64,000 nucleotides of DNA from Bog-756 sp963769905 (GTDB lineage Bacteria > Actinomycetota > Acidimicrobiia > Acidimicrobiales > RAAP-2). The DNA lies in NCBI GenBank assembly GCA_963769905.1, contig CAVYNG010000001.1, positions 434,001 through 498,000 of the forward strand, given 5' to 3'. This document shows, piece after piece, positions 16,832-25,743 of the stretch (within the stretch, counting starts at the first letter, position 1; each line of letters opens with the position of its first letter). Made by a program: the position numbers and the translations under genes. Under the pieces are notes generated by a model. That model made no database searches, was not told the origin of the DNA, and saw nothing but the letters and a program-made list of their open reading frames with translations.

Positions 16832-17188
16832 ATGAGCGAGGTGACGCCCACCGACGAGATCGAGCCGGACGTGCGGTTCACCTATGCCAACGAACGCACG
16901 TTCCTGGCGTGGAACCGGACCGCCCTCGCGCTCATCGCGACGGGCGTCGCCGCGACCCAGCTCCTTCCCGAGTTCCAGGTCTCGGCCGGCCGGCGCATCC
17001 TCGGTCTCCCGCTCGTCGCGTTGGGCGCGTTGGTCGCGTGCACGAGCTTCCTCCACTGGAAGGCGAACGAACGCGCGATGCGCCGAAACCAACCGCTCCC
17101 CCGGTCTCCGATGCCGCTGGTGCTGTCGATCGGGATCGGCGTGATCGCGGTCATCGCGGTGGTGCTCGCCGCCTTCGGCGCGAAGTAG
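16832..17188 (+). CDS. DUF202 (YidH-type) membrane protein
   Basis: 118 aa. It opens with VRFTYANERTFLAWNRTALALIATGVA, the signature of DUF202 proteins, and has three hydrophobic segments, the last at the C-terminus (PLVLSIGIGVIAVIAVVLAAFGAK). Function is unknown for the family, which is often found as pairs such as E. coli YidG/YidH. A second, distinct DUF202 gene follows after 12 bp, so the two probably work as a heteromeric membrane unit. The divergent CsoR-like gene may regulate them. Confidence 0.85.
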   Translation: MSEVTPTDEIEPDVRFTYANERTFLAWNRTALALIATGVAATQLLPEFQVSAGRRILGLPLVALGALVACTSFLHWKANERAMRRNQPLPRSPMPLVLSIGIGVIAVIAVVLAAFGAK

Positions 17189-17200
17189 CAGTCCCCACCG

Positions 17201-17551
17201 ATGGGTGACGCCTGGGACGCGACCGCCGACCCCGGCGGACCCGCGCGTGACCCCGGCCTCGCCCGCGAGCGCACCGAGCTTGCGTGGAACCGGTCGGGCA
17301 TCGCGGTGCTCGTCGTGGTCGCGATCCTCCTCCGGCACCTCTGGCCGCTCGAAGGCGCACGCTCGATCCTCGCATTCGTGCTCATCGCAGTCGGCGCCGG
17401 GGTCTGGGCCGTCGGGCTGCTCATGGCCCGTCGCGCTCGGAGCGACGCAAACGGCGATCCCATGCTCGGTGTCTCGGTCTGCCGGGCGTTGACCATCGGC
17501 GCCGTGGTCCTCGCAGTGGCGGGCCTCCTCCTCGGCCTCTTCACCACCTGA
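17201..17551 (+). CDS. Second DUF202 (YidG-type) membrane protein
   Basis: 116 aa. After an acidic N-terminal 20 residues it shows GLARERTELAWNRSGIAVLVVVAILLRH, the DUF202 signature, and three hydrophobic segments. It is clearly different in sequence from the upstream partner, so the pair is an old duplication rather than a recent copy. Translation is probably coupled to the first gene (12-bp gap). No residues suggest an enzyme; a small membrane complex is the most that can be said. Confidence 0.82.
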   Translation: MGDAWDATADPGGPARDPGLARERTELAWNRSGIAVLVVVAILLRHLWPLEGARSILAFVLIAVGAGVWAVGLLMARRARSDANGDPMLGVSVCRALTIGAVVLAVAGLLLGLFTT

Positions 17552-17983
17552 CCGGGCATCCCCGTGGGCGCGACCGGCTCGTCAGGGGGGAGCCGGGTCG
17601 ACCGGCCGCACCGGTTCGGGCGGTCCCGCAGGTCCAGGTCCTGTGGAACGCCCTGCCCGTCCGGGCCACGCGGTTCGACGATGGTCGAGTCGCGCCGGTA
17701 GCCCGTCAGGCGAACGGTTCGGCCGATTGGGCCGAACCCGGAGCAGGGTGACAAGTTGACGGATGGAGGGGCACTGACTCCCTGCCCCGAGGTCCGATGC
17801 CCCCCTATCGACCGCTCCGGGCCAGAACTTGAGCGATTTCCTCGAAATTTTCTTCGGAACCGTTTTGCCTGTTCAGAGGGCCGACGTCTCCGCCGGAGCG
17901 GTGGCGGGCCGCCCGCCCCCGAACCCGAGAGAGGGCCGGAGCCGCGGGTACAAATACCTCTGTAACAGAGCTATTCTCGCCGG
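17552..17983. other. 432-bp intergenic region with relatively AT-rich 3' part
   Basis: No convincing gene is seen; the short open frames here lack family features and ribosome sites. The segment around 17830-17880 is markedly poorer in GC than its surroundings. The final 30 bases hold the near-palindrome described separately. The region therefore probably carries the MarR promoter and the end of the DUF202 transcript. Confidence 0.6.
17953..17975. promoter_or_regulatory. 23-bp near-palindrome, likely operator of the adjacent MarR gene
   Basis: AATA, one mismatch, then CTCTGT-A-ACAGAG, one mismatch, then TATT: all paired positions match except one pair (17957/17971). It lies eight bases before the GTG at 17984. 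MarR dimers bind such palindromes of about 16-23 bp and commonly repress their own genes, so autoregulation is the natural reading. Confidence 0.6.
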
Positions 17984-18475
17984 GTGGGTGCCCCCGGGTC
18001 CGAAGCCGTCGAGCACGATGATTTCACCGAATCACTGCTCGCTGCCCTCGGCACGGTCGGGCGACAGGTACGGCGTGGAGCGGGCCGCCCGGCCGAATTC
18101 GAGCACCTGACCGGAGCACAGTTGGAGCTGATCCGATTGCTCCGGCGACAACCGCGCATCTCGGTCGCGGATGCCGCGCGCGAGCTCCACCTCGCGCCCA
18201 ACACAGTGAGCACGCTCGTCCGCCAGTTGGCGGACGACGGCACGGTCTGGCGTCGGGTCCGAGAGTCCGATCGCCGCAAGGCGCAGCTCGAGCTCAGCCC
18301 GGACATGCGACACACCTTCGATGCGTTCCGCGATCGACGCCTGGTGACCCTCAGTCGAGGGGTCGGTCTGCTCTCGGAAGAGGACCGGCGCCGGCTCGAG
18401 AAGGCGTTGCCCGCGCTCAACCGGCTTGCCGAGGCACTCCAGGCGGGGGCCCGTCGCCGTCGGGGAGACGACTAG
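17984..18475 (+). CDS. MarR-family transcriptional regulator
   Basis: 163 aa from a GTG. The winged-helix region is clear: LTGAQLELIRLLRRQPRISVADAARELHLAPNTVSTLVRQLADDGTVWRRVRESDRRKAQLELSP, with the wing DRRK. Terminal helices would form the dimer. The near-palindrome ending eight bases upstream is a probable self-operator. The secreted phosphoesterase gene starts 57 bp downstream on the same strand and may share the transcript. The inducing ligand is unknown. Confidence 0.9.
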   Translation: MGAPGSEAVEHDDFTESLLAALGTVGRQVRRGAGRPAEFEHLTGAQLELIRLLRRQPRISVADAARELHLAPNTVSTLVRQLADDGTVWRRVRESDRRKAQLELSPDMRHTFDAFRDRRLVTLSRGVGLLSEEDRRRLEKALPALNRLAEALQAGARRRRGDD

Positions 18476-18532
18476 CCGATGGGCGACACCCCGATCGCCT
18501 CTTTGACACGACCGACCGAGGACGGTGAGCAC

Positions 18533-20130
18533 ATGAACGGATCCAGTCGTCACCCACGTGCGGGCAACCGCGACCGGCCCGCACATCGTGTCGCGGGGCG
18601 GTACCGATCGAGGACCGCGGCCCTCCTCGGCGTCGTCGGATCGGTCGCTCTGGTCGCCACCTCGTGCGGATCGTCGTCAGCCGCCTCGTCCGAACGGGTG
18701 AGCGGCGGCGCGACCGGGAGCTACGTGGTCTCCTCCGGCATCCACAAGATCAAGCACGTGATCGTCATCGAGCAGGAGAATCGTTCTTTCGACAGCTACT
18801 TCGGGACCTATCCGGGAGCGGACGGCATCCCCATGGACAGCGGCACACCGACGGTATGCGTGCCCATCCCGTCGGGTGGCTGCCAGAAGCCCTACCACGA
18901 CGTCGTGGACGTCAACGGCGGCGGCCCACACGGTGAGCGCAACGCGCGGCTCGACGTCAACAACGGGGCAATGGACGGGTTCATCTCACAGGCGACCAAC
19001 GCCAAGAAGGGCTGCGGGCTCAACGTGAATGATCCCGAGTGCTCGAACTCCGCCGAGCCCGACGTGATGGGGTACCACACCGCGGCCGAGATCCCCAACT
19101 ACTGGACCTACGCCAACGATTTCGCCCTCGACGACCACATGTTCGAGCCGGTCAAGTCGTGGTCCCTGCCCGACCACCTCTACCTCGTGTCGGGGTGGTC
19201 GGCCAAGTGCTCGAACCCCGCACCTTCGAGCTGCAAGAACCAGATCCAGGGTCCCTACACCCCCGCTCAGATGCAGCAGTACGTCGATCAAGCCATCGAC
19301 ACCGGCACGGCGGACATCACGAACGCCTGGACCGACATCACCTGGCTCCTCTACAACCAGCACGTCCCGTGGGCGTACTACGTGCAGACCGGCGATCAAC
19401 CCGACTGCGACGACGACTCGGCCGTGACGTGCCCGCCGGTCTCGCAGAGCTACCTGACCCCCGGCATCTGGAACCCCCTGCCCACCTTCGAGGACGTGCA
19501 GAAGGACCACCAGTTGCGCAACATCCAGCCGCTCGACAACTACTTCGCGGCGGCCAAGGCGGGCACGCTGCCCGACGTCATGTGGATCACGCCCTCGCAG
19601 GCCGACAGCGAGCACCCCCCAGCCAGCGTCCACCAGGGACAGGCCTACGTGACGGCGATCATCAACGCGGCGATGAAGAGCCCCGACTGGGATTCGACCG
19701 CGATCTTCCTGCAGTGGGACGACTGGGGCGGCTTCTACGACCACGTCGTGCCACCCCCGGTGGACCAGAACGGCTATGGCCTCCGCGTCCCGCGCTGGTG
19801 ATCTCGCCGTACGCCAAACAGGGGTACGTCGATCACCAGACGTTGAGCAGCGACGCCTATCTGAAGTTCATCGAGGACGACTTCCTCGGTGGGTCCCGGC
19901 TGAACCCCAAGACCGACAATCGACCGGATCCCCGGCCGGACGTCCGCGAGGACGTGAAGATCCTCGGCAACATGGCCAACGACTTCGACTTCGGCCAGAC
20001 CCCGCGCGCGCCGGTGCCCTTGCCGACCAACCCACCCACCGATTCCCCGAGCATCCCGAGCTACTTCAGCGGCGCGGGGCCTTGCGACGGTTGTACGACG
20101 ACGCCACCGGGCGTCGCTCCGCATCAATAA
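18533..20130 (+). pseudogene. Secreted acid phosphatase/phospholipase C-like phosphoesterase, interrupted by a frameshift
   Basis: The ATG at 18533 (after GAGGACGGTGAG) gives an N-terminus with Arg residues, a hydrophobic core and the lipobox VATSC. The phosphoesterase family (PF04185-type) opening IKHVIVIEQENRSFDSYFGTYPGADG follows, then DPEC, WDDWGGFYDHVVPPP. The frame stops at 19801 after GYGLRVPRW, while the next frame carries on with ALVISPYAKQGYVDHQTLSSDAYLKFIEDDFLGG to the stop at 20130. Restoring one G at about 19790-19795 gives the family-typical GLRVPALVISPYAK. Total about 532 aa. As with the decarboxylase, error in the assembly is as likely as a broken gene. Substrates of relatives include phospholipids and phosphomonoesters. 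Confidence 0.88.
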
Positions 20131-20139
20131 CCGGAGGAC

Positions 20140-22182
20140 CTACCGCCCGATCGTCTCGCGCACGGCATCCGCGATCGAGGCACGTGACGGCATGACCGCG
20201 GCCTCGAGGGTCGCCGCCGACCCGATCGGCGCAAACGCGGCACCGACCCGTTGGACGGGCGCCTCGAGCTCCCCGAAGAGTTCCTCGTGGACGAGTCCCG
20301 CGACCTCTGCACCGAACCCGGCGAAGCGAGTGGCGTGGTGGGCGACGACACATCGACGGGTCCGGGCCACCGATTCGAGCACGGTGTCGGTGTCGAGCGG
20401 CACCAGTGTGCGGAGGTCCACCACCTCGACATCGACGTCCTCGGCGGCAAGTTCCTCGGCAGCCGCGAGCGCGTCGCGAACGGTCCGTCCGTAGGTGACG
20501 ATCGTCACGTCGTTGCCGGCCCGGGCTACTCGCGCCGATCCGATCGGGACCCGGTGGTCGCCGTCTGGCACCGGTCCGCTCGTCCCGTAGAGCGCGACGT
20601 TCTCGACCATCACGCAGGGATCGTCGTCGAAGATGCACGAGGTGAGCAGTCCCATCGCGTCGGCCGGCGTGCTCGGCACCACCACCTTGAGTCCCGGGAT
20701 GTGCGCGAGCCAGCTCTCGAGCGTCTGGGAGTGGGTGGCGCCCGAGCCGATCCCGCCGAACACCGCAGTGCGGACGGTCAGCGGCATCGCCAGCCTGCCT
20801 CCCGACATGAACCGCGATTTGGCCGCGTGGTTGACCAGCTGGTCGAGCGCGATGCTCACGAAGTCCATGATCATGACCTCGGCCACCGGCCGGAGCCCGG
20901 AGGCCGCGGCCCCGACCGCAGCCCCGACGATCGCGGCCTCCGAGATCGGAGTGTCCCGGACCCGCTCGGCGCCGTGCGTGGTCGAGAGGCCCTTGGTGAC
21001 CTGTGAGATCCCGCCCCCCGGGTCGGCGATGTCCTCGCCGACCAGCACGACGTCAGGGTCGGCCGCGAGCGCCCGGTCGAGCGCGCGGTTGAGCGCCTGG
21101 CGCATGCTCATCGTGGTCACGCCGTTGCCGTCGTCGCCTGCGTCCTCCCCACCACCCCTGCCTTCGGCACCAGCCCCGGCGGCGGCACCGGCGCTCGCGC
21201 CCGCCTCGCTGTAGACGTCGATCGTCGCGGCGAGCCCGCTCGGCAGATCCGCCGCGAGCGCCTCGGTGAACGCCGTCTCGACTTCGTCGGCCGCCTGGCG
21301 CTCGATCTCCTGCGCCATCTCCTCGGTCAGCACCCCCTCGGCGAGCAGGGTGCTCCGGTAGCGCGCGAGGGGTTCGGCCTTGCGAGCGGCCTCGAGCTCG
21401 TCGGGGGGGATGTAGCGCATCGGATCGCCGAAGTAGTGCCCGAAGAGCCGGAAGGTCGTGCACTCGACGAGCGTCGGGCCCGCTCCCGCTCGTGCCCGTT
21501 CGACCGCCGCCGAGAGCGCGCCGTGCACCGCGTCGGCATCGTTCCCGTCCACGGTCGTGGCACCGATGCCGTAGGCAGGGGCACGTGCGGCGACGGTCTC
21601 GACCGGCTGGGCCTCGGCGGTCGGGGTCATCTCCGCATACCGGTTGTTCTGGCAAAGCAGCACGACGGGCAGGCGCCAGAGGGCCGCGAGGTTGACGGCC
21701 TCGTGGAAGGAACCGGTGCCGGTGGCGCCGTCGCCGAAGCTCGCGACGACCACGTGTTCGCTGCCCTCCAGCTGGAGCGCCATTCCGACCCCCGTCGCGA
21801 TCGGCACGCCCGACCCGACGATGCCGGTCGAGAGCACCAGACCGGCGGTCGGGTACGAGATGTGCATCGCGCCGCCCTTCCCCGCGTTGACCCCTGTCTC
21901 GCGGGTGAGGATCTCCGCGACGAGCGGCCCGAGCGGCACACCCTTTGCGATCTGGTCGTGCAGGCCCCGATAGGTGGTGACCAGCTGGTCCTCGATCCGG
22001 AGAACGGTGCCGAGCGCGGCGGCGATCGCCTCCTGCCCGGTCGCCGGCCAGTAGGTGCAGGCGAACTCGCCGCCGCTCAGGCCTCTGCGGATGCGCTCGT
22101 CGCAGGTCCGGATGAGCACCATCAGCTCGTACATCCGCACCCGGTCGCCGACGAGCGGTGGGGCCGGCGCCGTCTCGGTCAC
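20140..22182 (-). CDS. Fused E1 alpha-beta subunit of a 2-oxoacid (acetoin/branched-chain type) dehydrogenase
   Basis: 680 aa from the GTG at 22182. Residues about 1-327 are the E1-alpha part, with the thiamine diphosphate motif SFGDGATGTGSFHEAVNLAALWRLPVVLLCQNN (149-180) and HGALS-type surface. Residues 328-357 are a Gly/Ala/Asp-rich linker. Residues about 358-680 are E1-beta, starting MSMRQALNRALDRALAADPDVVLVGEDIADPGGG and including the C-terminal VDLRTLVPLDTDTV. Most bacteria encode these as two genes. It should decarboxylate a 2-oxo acid and hand an acyl group to lipoamide. The GTGA overlap joins it to the flavoprotein gene, and the operon starts with a free lipoyl domain. Confidence 0.92.
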   Translation of the reverse strand: MTETAPAPPLVGDRVRMYELMVLIRTCDERIRRGLSGGEFACTYWPATGQEAIAAALGTVLRIEDQLVTTYRGLHDQIAKGVPLGPLVAEILTRETGVNAGKGGAMHISYPTAGLVLSTGIVGSGVPIATGVGMALQLEGSEHVVVASFGDGATGTGSFHEAVNLAALWRLPVVLLCQNNRYAEMTPTAEAQPVETVAARAPAYGIGATTVDGNDADAVHGALSAAVERARAGAGPTLVECTTFRLFGHYFGDPMRYIPPDELEAARKAEPLARYRSTLLAEGVLTEEMAQEIERQAADEVETAFTEALAADLPSGLAATIDVYSEAGASAGAAAGAGAEGRGGGEDAGDDGNGVTTMSMRQALNRALDRALAADPDVVLVGEDIADPGGGISQVTKGLSTTHGAERVRDTPISEAAIVGAAVGAAASGLRPVAEVMIMDFVSIALDQLVNHAAKSRFMSGGRLAMPLTVRTAVFGGIGSGATHSQTLESWLAHIPGLKVVVPSTPADAMGLLTSCIFDDDPCVMVENVALYGTSGPVPDGDHRVPIGSARVARAGNDVTIVTYGRTVRDALAAAEELAAEDVDVEVVDLRTLVPLDTDTVLESVARTRRCVVAHHATRFAGFGAEVAGLVHEELFGELEAPVQRVGAAFAPIGSAATLEAAVMPSRASIADAVRETIGR

Positions 22183-23864
22183 GACACCCTCGCGGGGCCG
22201 CCGGAGGTCGCGTATCGGGCCGCGTGCGCGCCGGCAAGGTGCCCCCAGACGATGCCCATGCCGATCGAGGTGCCACCGCCGTAGTAGGCGGGTCCTGCCG
22301 GGCTCGCGATCACGTTGCCCGCGCCGTACAGCCCCGGGATGGGCCGGTCCTGCACGTGCTGGATCCGCCCCTCGGCGTCGACCCGTGGACCGCCCTTGGT
22401 CCCCACCGAGCCGACGTAGATGGGCAGCGCGTAGAACGGCCCGTCCTCGATGGTGCCGAGGTTGGGATGGGGTGCGGAGGGGTCGCCGTGGAACCGGTCG
22501 TAGGCCGAGGAGCCGCGGCCGAAGTCGCGGTCGAAGCCGTCGCGCACCTGATGGTTCCACCGCTCGACGGTGTCGAGGAGACCGTCGGGCTCGATGCCGG
22601 CCGCCTTCGCCAGCCCGACCACCGTGTCGTGGACGAACAGCCAGGGTGGGTCGGGCTCGCCGGGCCGGGTGGTGACCACTCCGTAGCGAGAGCGGTACTG
22701 GTGGTCGAAGACCACCCAGCACGGCAGGTGCCGCGGGAGGTACTCGTTCGCGTCGAACGAGAAGAAGGCCTTCATCATGTCGTTGTAGTTGGCGGCCTCG
22801 TTGACGAAGCGCTCCCCGAATCGGTTCACGATGATCGAGTGCGGCGCGGTGCGTTCGATGCCGACGAAGCGCGCGAGCGGCCTGCCCTCGTACACCTCTC
22901 CGGGGATGTGGGACGCCGGATACCACCACGTCTCGGTCAGGTTGGCGAGATCCGCGCCGACCGCCATCGCCATCAGCAGCCCGTCGCCGTCGTTACCGGG
23001 GGGACTGTGGGGGTGGGTGAGGGGACCTGCGAGGAATCGGGTCCGGAGCGTCGGGTTCCACTCGAACCCCCCCGACGCGAGCACGACGGACGAAGTCGGG
23101 ATCGCCACCGGTCCGTCTCCGCCACCGGTCCGCTCGACGACCATTCCGACGACCGAGTCGTCCGCCATGACGAGCTCCTTCGCGCTCGTCTCGAGCTCGG
23201 GTTCGATCCCGCGTGCCAGGCAACCGGCCAGCAGGCCGGCGATGAGCGCCTGCCCACAGGCGACCTGATGCTCCGCGATGCGCTGTTGCACGACGGCGGC
23301 GTCGAAGCGCTCGGGGAAGTAGGCGGGACGCCACTCGACCGTGCTCTCCTGCAGGGTGAGCGGCATCCCGAGGACGGGTGGGCGCCGGAGCCGCTCCCTC
23401 CAAGGCCCGAGGATGCCGGCGTCGAAGAGAGCCGGCTCGAGCATCCGGCCCGAAGACTTCGCGCCTTCCATCTCGGGGTGGTAGTCGGGCCAGGTCATCG
23501 GCCGCAGCTGCAGCGCGGTGGAACGCTCCAGCCCGGCCACGATCGAAGGACCGTCGTCGACGAAGCGGGCGAGCAGCGCCTCGGGCGTCCGGCCGGCCGT
23601 CATGATGTCGATGTAGGTGAGCGCCTCCTCCCGCGAGTCCTCGACCCCGAGCTCACCCATCCGGTGGTTCCGCGGCATCCAGATGCCGCCGCCGGAGACG
23701 GCCGTGGTTCCACCGACCGACTCGGCCTTCTCGACGATCCGGACCCGTGCGCCGCCGTCGTGCGCGGCGATGGCCGCCACCAGGGCAGCCGCCCCGGTCC
23801 CGACGACGAGCACGTCGGTCTCGGCGCCCGAAGGACCGCCCGCGCCGGCGCGCTCGGCGCTCAC
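22179..23864 (-). CDS. KstD/fumarate-reductase-like FAD-dependent dehydrogenase
   Basis: 561 aa from the GTG at 23864, which overlaps the Rieske stop (GTGA). The FAD dinucleotide fold is TDVLVVGTGAAALVAAIAAHDGGARVRIVEKAESVGGTTAVSGGGIWMP, and the C-terminal FAD motif is GLYGAGNVIASPAGPAYYGGGTSIGMGIVWGHLAG. These, with the length, match 3-ketosteroid delta1-dehydrogenases and related flavoproteins that desaturate ketones or reduce enoates. The exact substrate is unclear. It lies between a Rieske oxygenase and a fused E1, which suggests a cyclic or terpenoid-like substrate. Confidence 0.88.
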   Translation of the reverse strand: MSAERAGAGGPSGAETDVLVVGTGAAALVAAIAAHDGGARVRIVEKAESVGGTTAVSGGGIWMPRNHRMGELGVEDSREEALTYIDIMTAGRTPEALLARFVDDGPSIVAGLERSTALQLRPMTWPDYHPEMEGAKSSGRMLEPALFDAGILGPWRERLRRPPVLGMPLTLQESTVEWRPAYFPERFDAAVVQQRIAEHQVACGQALIAGLLAGCLARGIEPELETSAKELVMADDSVVGMVVERTGGGDGPVAIPTSSVVLASGGFEWNPTLRTRFLAGPLTHPHSPPGNDGDGLLMAMAVGADLANLTETWWYPASHIPGEVYEGRPLARFVGIERTAPHSIIVNRFGERFVNEAANYNDMMKAFFSFDANEYLPRHLPCWVVFDHQYRSRYGVVTTRPGEPDPPWLFVHDTVVGLAKAAGIEPDGLLDTVERWNHQVRDGFDRDFGRGSSAYDRFHGDPSAPHPNLGTIEDGPFYALPIYVGSVGTKGGPRVDAEGRIQHVQDRPIPGLYGAGNVIASPAGPAYYGGGTSIGMGIVWGHLAGAHAARYATSGGPARVS

Positions 23865-25240
23865 GAGGCGAGGTAGCGGTCGAGCTCGCGGTGCATCGTG
23901 GTGATGCCGCGCTCGTAGTCGTGCGAGAGCCGTGGGCCGTCGAAGCCGAGGGTGTGCACCCCGCGCTGTTGGCGCTCGATGTTGGAGAAGTCCTGGAGCG
24001 GGATGCGCGGCCAGTGCTCGGTATCCTCCGGGCCGTACGGTCCCTCGGCGATCGGACGGCCCCCTTCGTCGCCCGCAGCCGGTATGCAGATCGACCAGAG
24101 CTCGAACACGCACGCCTCGGGGTCGTCCCCGAGGGGCCGCACCCGGTAGCAGAGCGCGTTCCCGTACTGGGGGAGGACGAAGTAGTTGGGGAAGTGGAAG
24201 AACATCCCGCCCCAACGGGCGAGCGCCGCCGGGTCCGGCGGAGGCATCTTGATTCCCGCGCCCTCCGCGTAGCGGTAGATCTCCTTCACCAGCTCGGTAC
24301 CGAAGGTCGAGCCCTCCGGGATCGGCCGGTTGCGCATCCCCTCGATGACGTGCACGTCGCGGGCCATGGTCATCGCCTGCAGCCCGCTGTGCAGCAGGTG
24401 GACCGACTCGATGATCGCGTCGATCTCGCCGACCCCGACCTGGCGGCCCTTCTCGGCCTGCGCGTTGGGGCGCAGCTGGAAGCTCGAATGGCCGCGCTCG
24501 TAGACCGAGTAGGCGAGGGAATCGGGGTCGTAGCTCTCGGGATGCCCGAGCGTGAGCTGCGGGTGGGTCTGGGGTACGTGGTACCCCTCCATGAACGCTT
24601 CCTGGGCCATCTTCCAGTTCGCCCGCAGGAGAACCGACTTCCACCAGTTGACCCGCATGTCGGCGACACCGAGCGGGTCGAGCAGGCTCGGCAACGGGTC
24701 GAGCGCCTCGAGCAGCGGGGGCGCAGCCGGATCCAGGTTGATCCAGACGCAGCCGCCCCAGGTGTCGACGCGGACCCGGCGCAGGCAAAGCTCTTCGGGC
24801 GCGAGCAGCGCCGCGTCGAACGCGTGCGGTCCGTAGACGAAGGTGTTCTCGCCCTCGAGATCCCACCGCCACCCGTGGAAGGGGCAGATGATCCGGCCCT
24901 TGTCGAAGGTTCCCGATCCCATGGCGAGCTGGGTGGCGCGGTGGCGGCAGGCATTCTGGTAGGCGGCGACGGTCGACTCGTCGACGCGCACCACGAGCAC
25001 CGACTGGTCGCACACCGAGTACTCCACGAAGTCGCCGGGCGAGGGGATCTCCTCGAGGCGGGCGGCCATCTGCCAGACGCGCGGCCAGAGGTGCTCGCGC
25101 TCGAGTCGGGCGAACTCCGGGTCGTAGTAGCGCTCGGCCGGCACGAAGTCGGGCCGATCCATCGCGAAGGGGACCGCACGCGCCGCGCCGGGCAGGCCCT
25201 CACCGGGAGCGGGAACCGGGCGGAGTCCGGGTTCAGCCAC
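23861..25240 (-). CDS. Rieske-type oxygenase alpha subunit
   Basis: 459 aa from the GTG at 25240, overlapping the upstream SnoaL-like stop by eight bases. The Rieske ligands are Cys98/His100 in NACRHRATQLA and Cys119/His122 in CPFHGWRWDLEG. The catalytic domain includes NWKMAQEAFMEGYHVPQTHPQL, the mononuclear iron region, and a full-length C-terminal part ending MHRELDRYLAS. It resembles the alpha subunits of aromatic ring dioxygenases. The adjacent NTF2-fold protein may be its small (beta) subunit. Ferredoxin and reductase genes are not in the window. Confidence 0.9.
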   Translation of the reverse strand: MAEPGLRPVPAPGEGLPGAARAVPFAMDRPDFVPAERYYDPEFARLEREHLWPRVWQMAARLEEIPSPGDFVEYSVCDQSVLVVRVDESTVAAYQNACRHRATQLAMGSGTFDKGRIICPFHGWRWDLEGENTFVYGPHAFDAALLAPEELCLRRVRVDTWGGCVWINLDPAAPPLLEALDPLPSLLDPLGVADMRVNWWKSVLLRANWKMAQEAFMEGYHVPQTHPQLTLGHPESYDPDSLAYSVYERGHSSFQLRPNAQAEKGRQVGVGEIDAIIESVHLLHSGLQAMTMARDVHVIEGMRNRPIPEGSTFGTELVKEIYRYAEGAGIKMPPPDPAALARWGGMFFHFPNYFVLPQYGNALCYRVRPLGDDPEACVFELWSICIPAAGDEGGRPIAEGPYGPEDTEHWPRIPLQDFSNIERQQRGVHTLGFDGPRLSHDYERGITTMHRELDRYLAS

Positions 25241-25661
25241 CGGCACCCCCCGCTGCGTCGAGGAAGGTGATCCGCCGTTCGCGGAAGCGCCACTTCCCGT
25301 TCTCGCGGACCAGGGTGTCGTGGTAGCGGCCGGCCGAGACGATGTCGATCCCCTCTGCTCCCGCGCGCACGAAGAGGTAGTCGGTCGTCCCGGTCGCGGT
25401 GTCACCGTCGACCTCCACCGTCGAGTTGGCGGTCATGTGCTTGCCCCGCGCGCCGTCGGGCTGCACCTTCTCCATCAGGACGCGGATCGCGTCGCGGCCC
25501 TCTGCGTCCCGCCCGGGGAACGAGAGTCGGGCGTCCTCGGTGAACAGGTCCGACCAGGGCTCGAAGTGGCCGTCGTCGAGCAGCTTGCTGTAGGCCGAGA
25601 GCGTGACGCTGATCTGGGTCTCGTCGTCCACCTCGGTCCACCCCGTGGTCGCTCGCGGCAA
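25233..25661 (-). CDS. SnoaL/ring-hydroxylating dioxygenase beta-subunit-like protein
   Basis: 142 aa if the TTG at 25661 is used; a GTG at 25631 would begin at VDDETQISVTLSAYSKLLDDGHFEPWSDLFTEDARL, which is how NTF2-fold proteins usually start, so the shorter form is quite possible. The remaining pattern (GRDAIRVLME, HMTANSTVEVDGDTATGTTDYLFV, GRYHDTLVRENGKWRFRERRI) is typical of SnoaL_4 and of dioxygenase beta subunits. Immediate coupling to the Rieske gene favours the beta-subunit role. A TAACAT box at 25684-25689 on this strand could be a -10. Confidence 0.78.
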   Translation of the reverse strand: MPRATTGWTEVDDETQISVTLSAYSKLLDDGHFEPWSDLFTEDARLSFPGRDAEGRDAIRVLMEKVQPDGARGKHMTANSTVEVDGDTATGTTDYLFVRAGAEGIDIVSAGRYHDTLVRENGKWRFRERRITFLDAAGGAGG

Positions 25662-25743
25662 CTCCCGTAGTCGCTCGCGGCCAATGTTAGGCGTGGGCCC
25701 TGGCCGGCGTCCCGAGCGTCGCCGTGTCGTGGGCGCGCCGGGC

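Noticed and set aside
17756..17965. 69-codon frame in the gap before the MarR gene
   Set aside because: No ribosome site, atypical composition and no family; it ends inside the operator palindrome.
22183..22929. Upstream extension of the fused E1 frame
   Set aside because: The extra residues are Arg/Pro-rich and lie inside the flavoprotein gene in another frame; the GTG at 22182 fits the family start.
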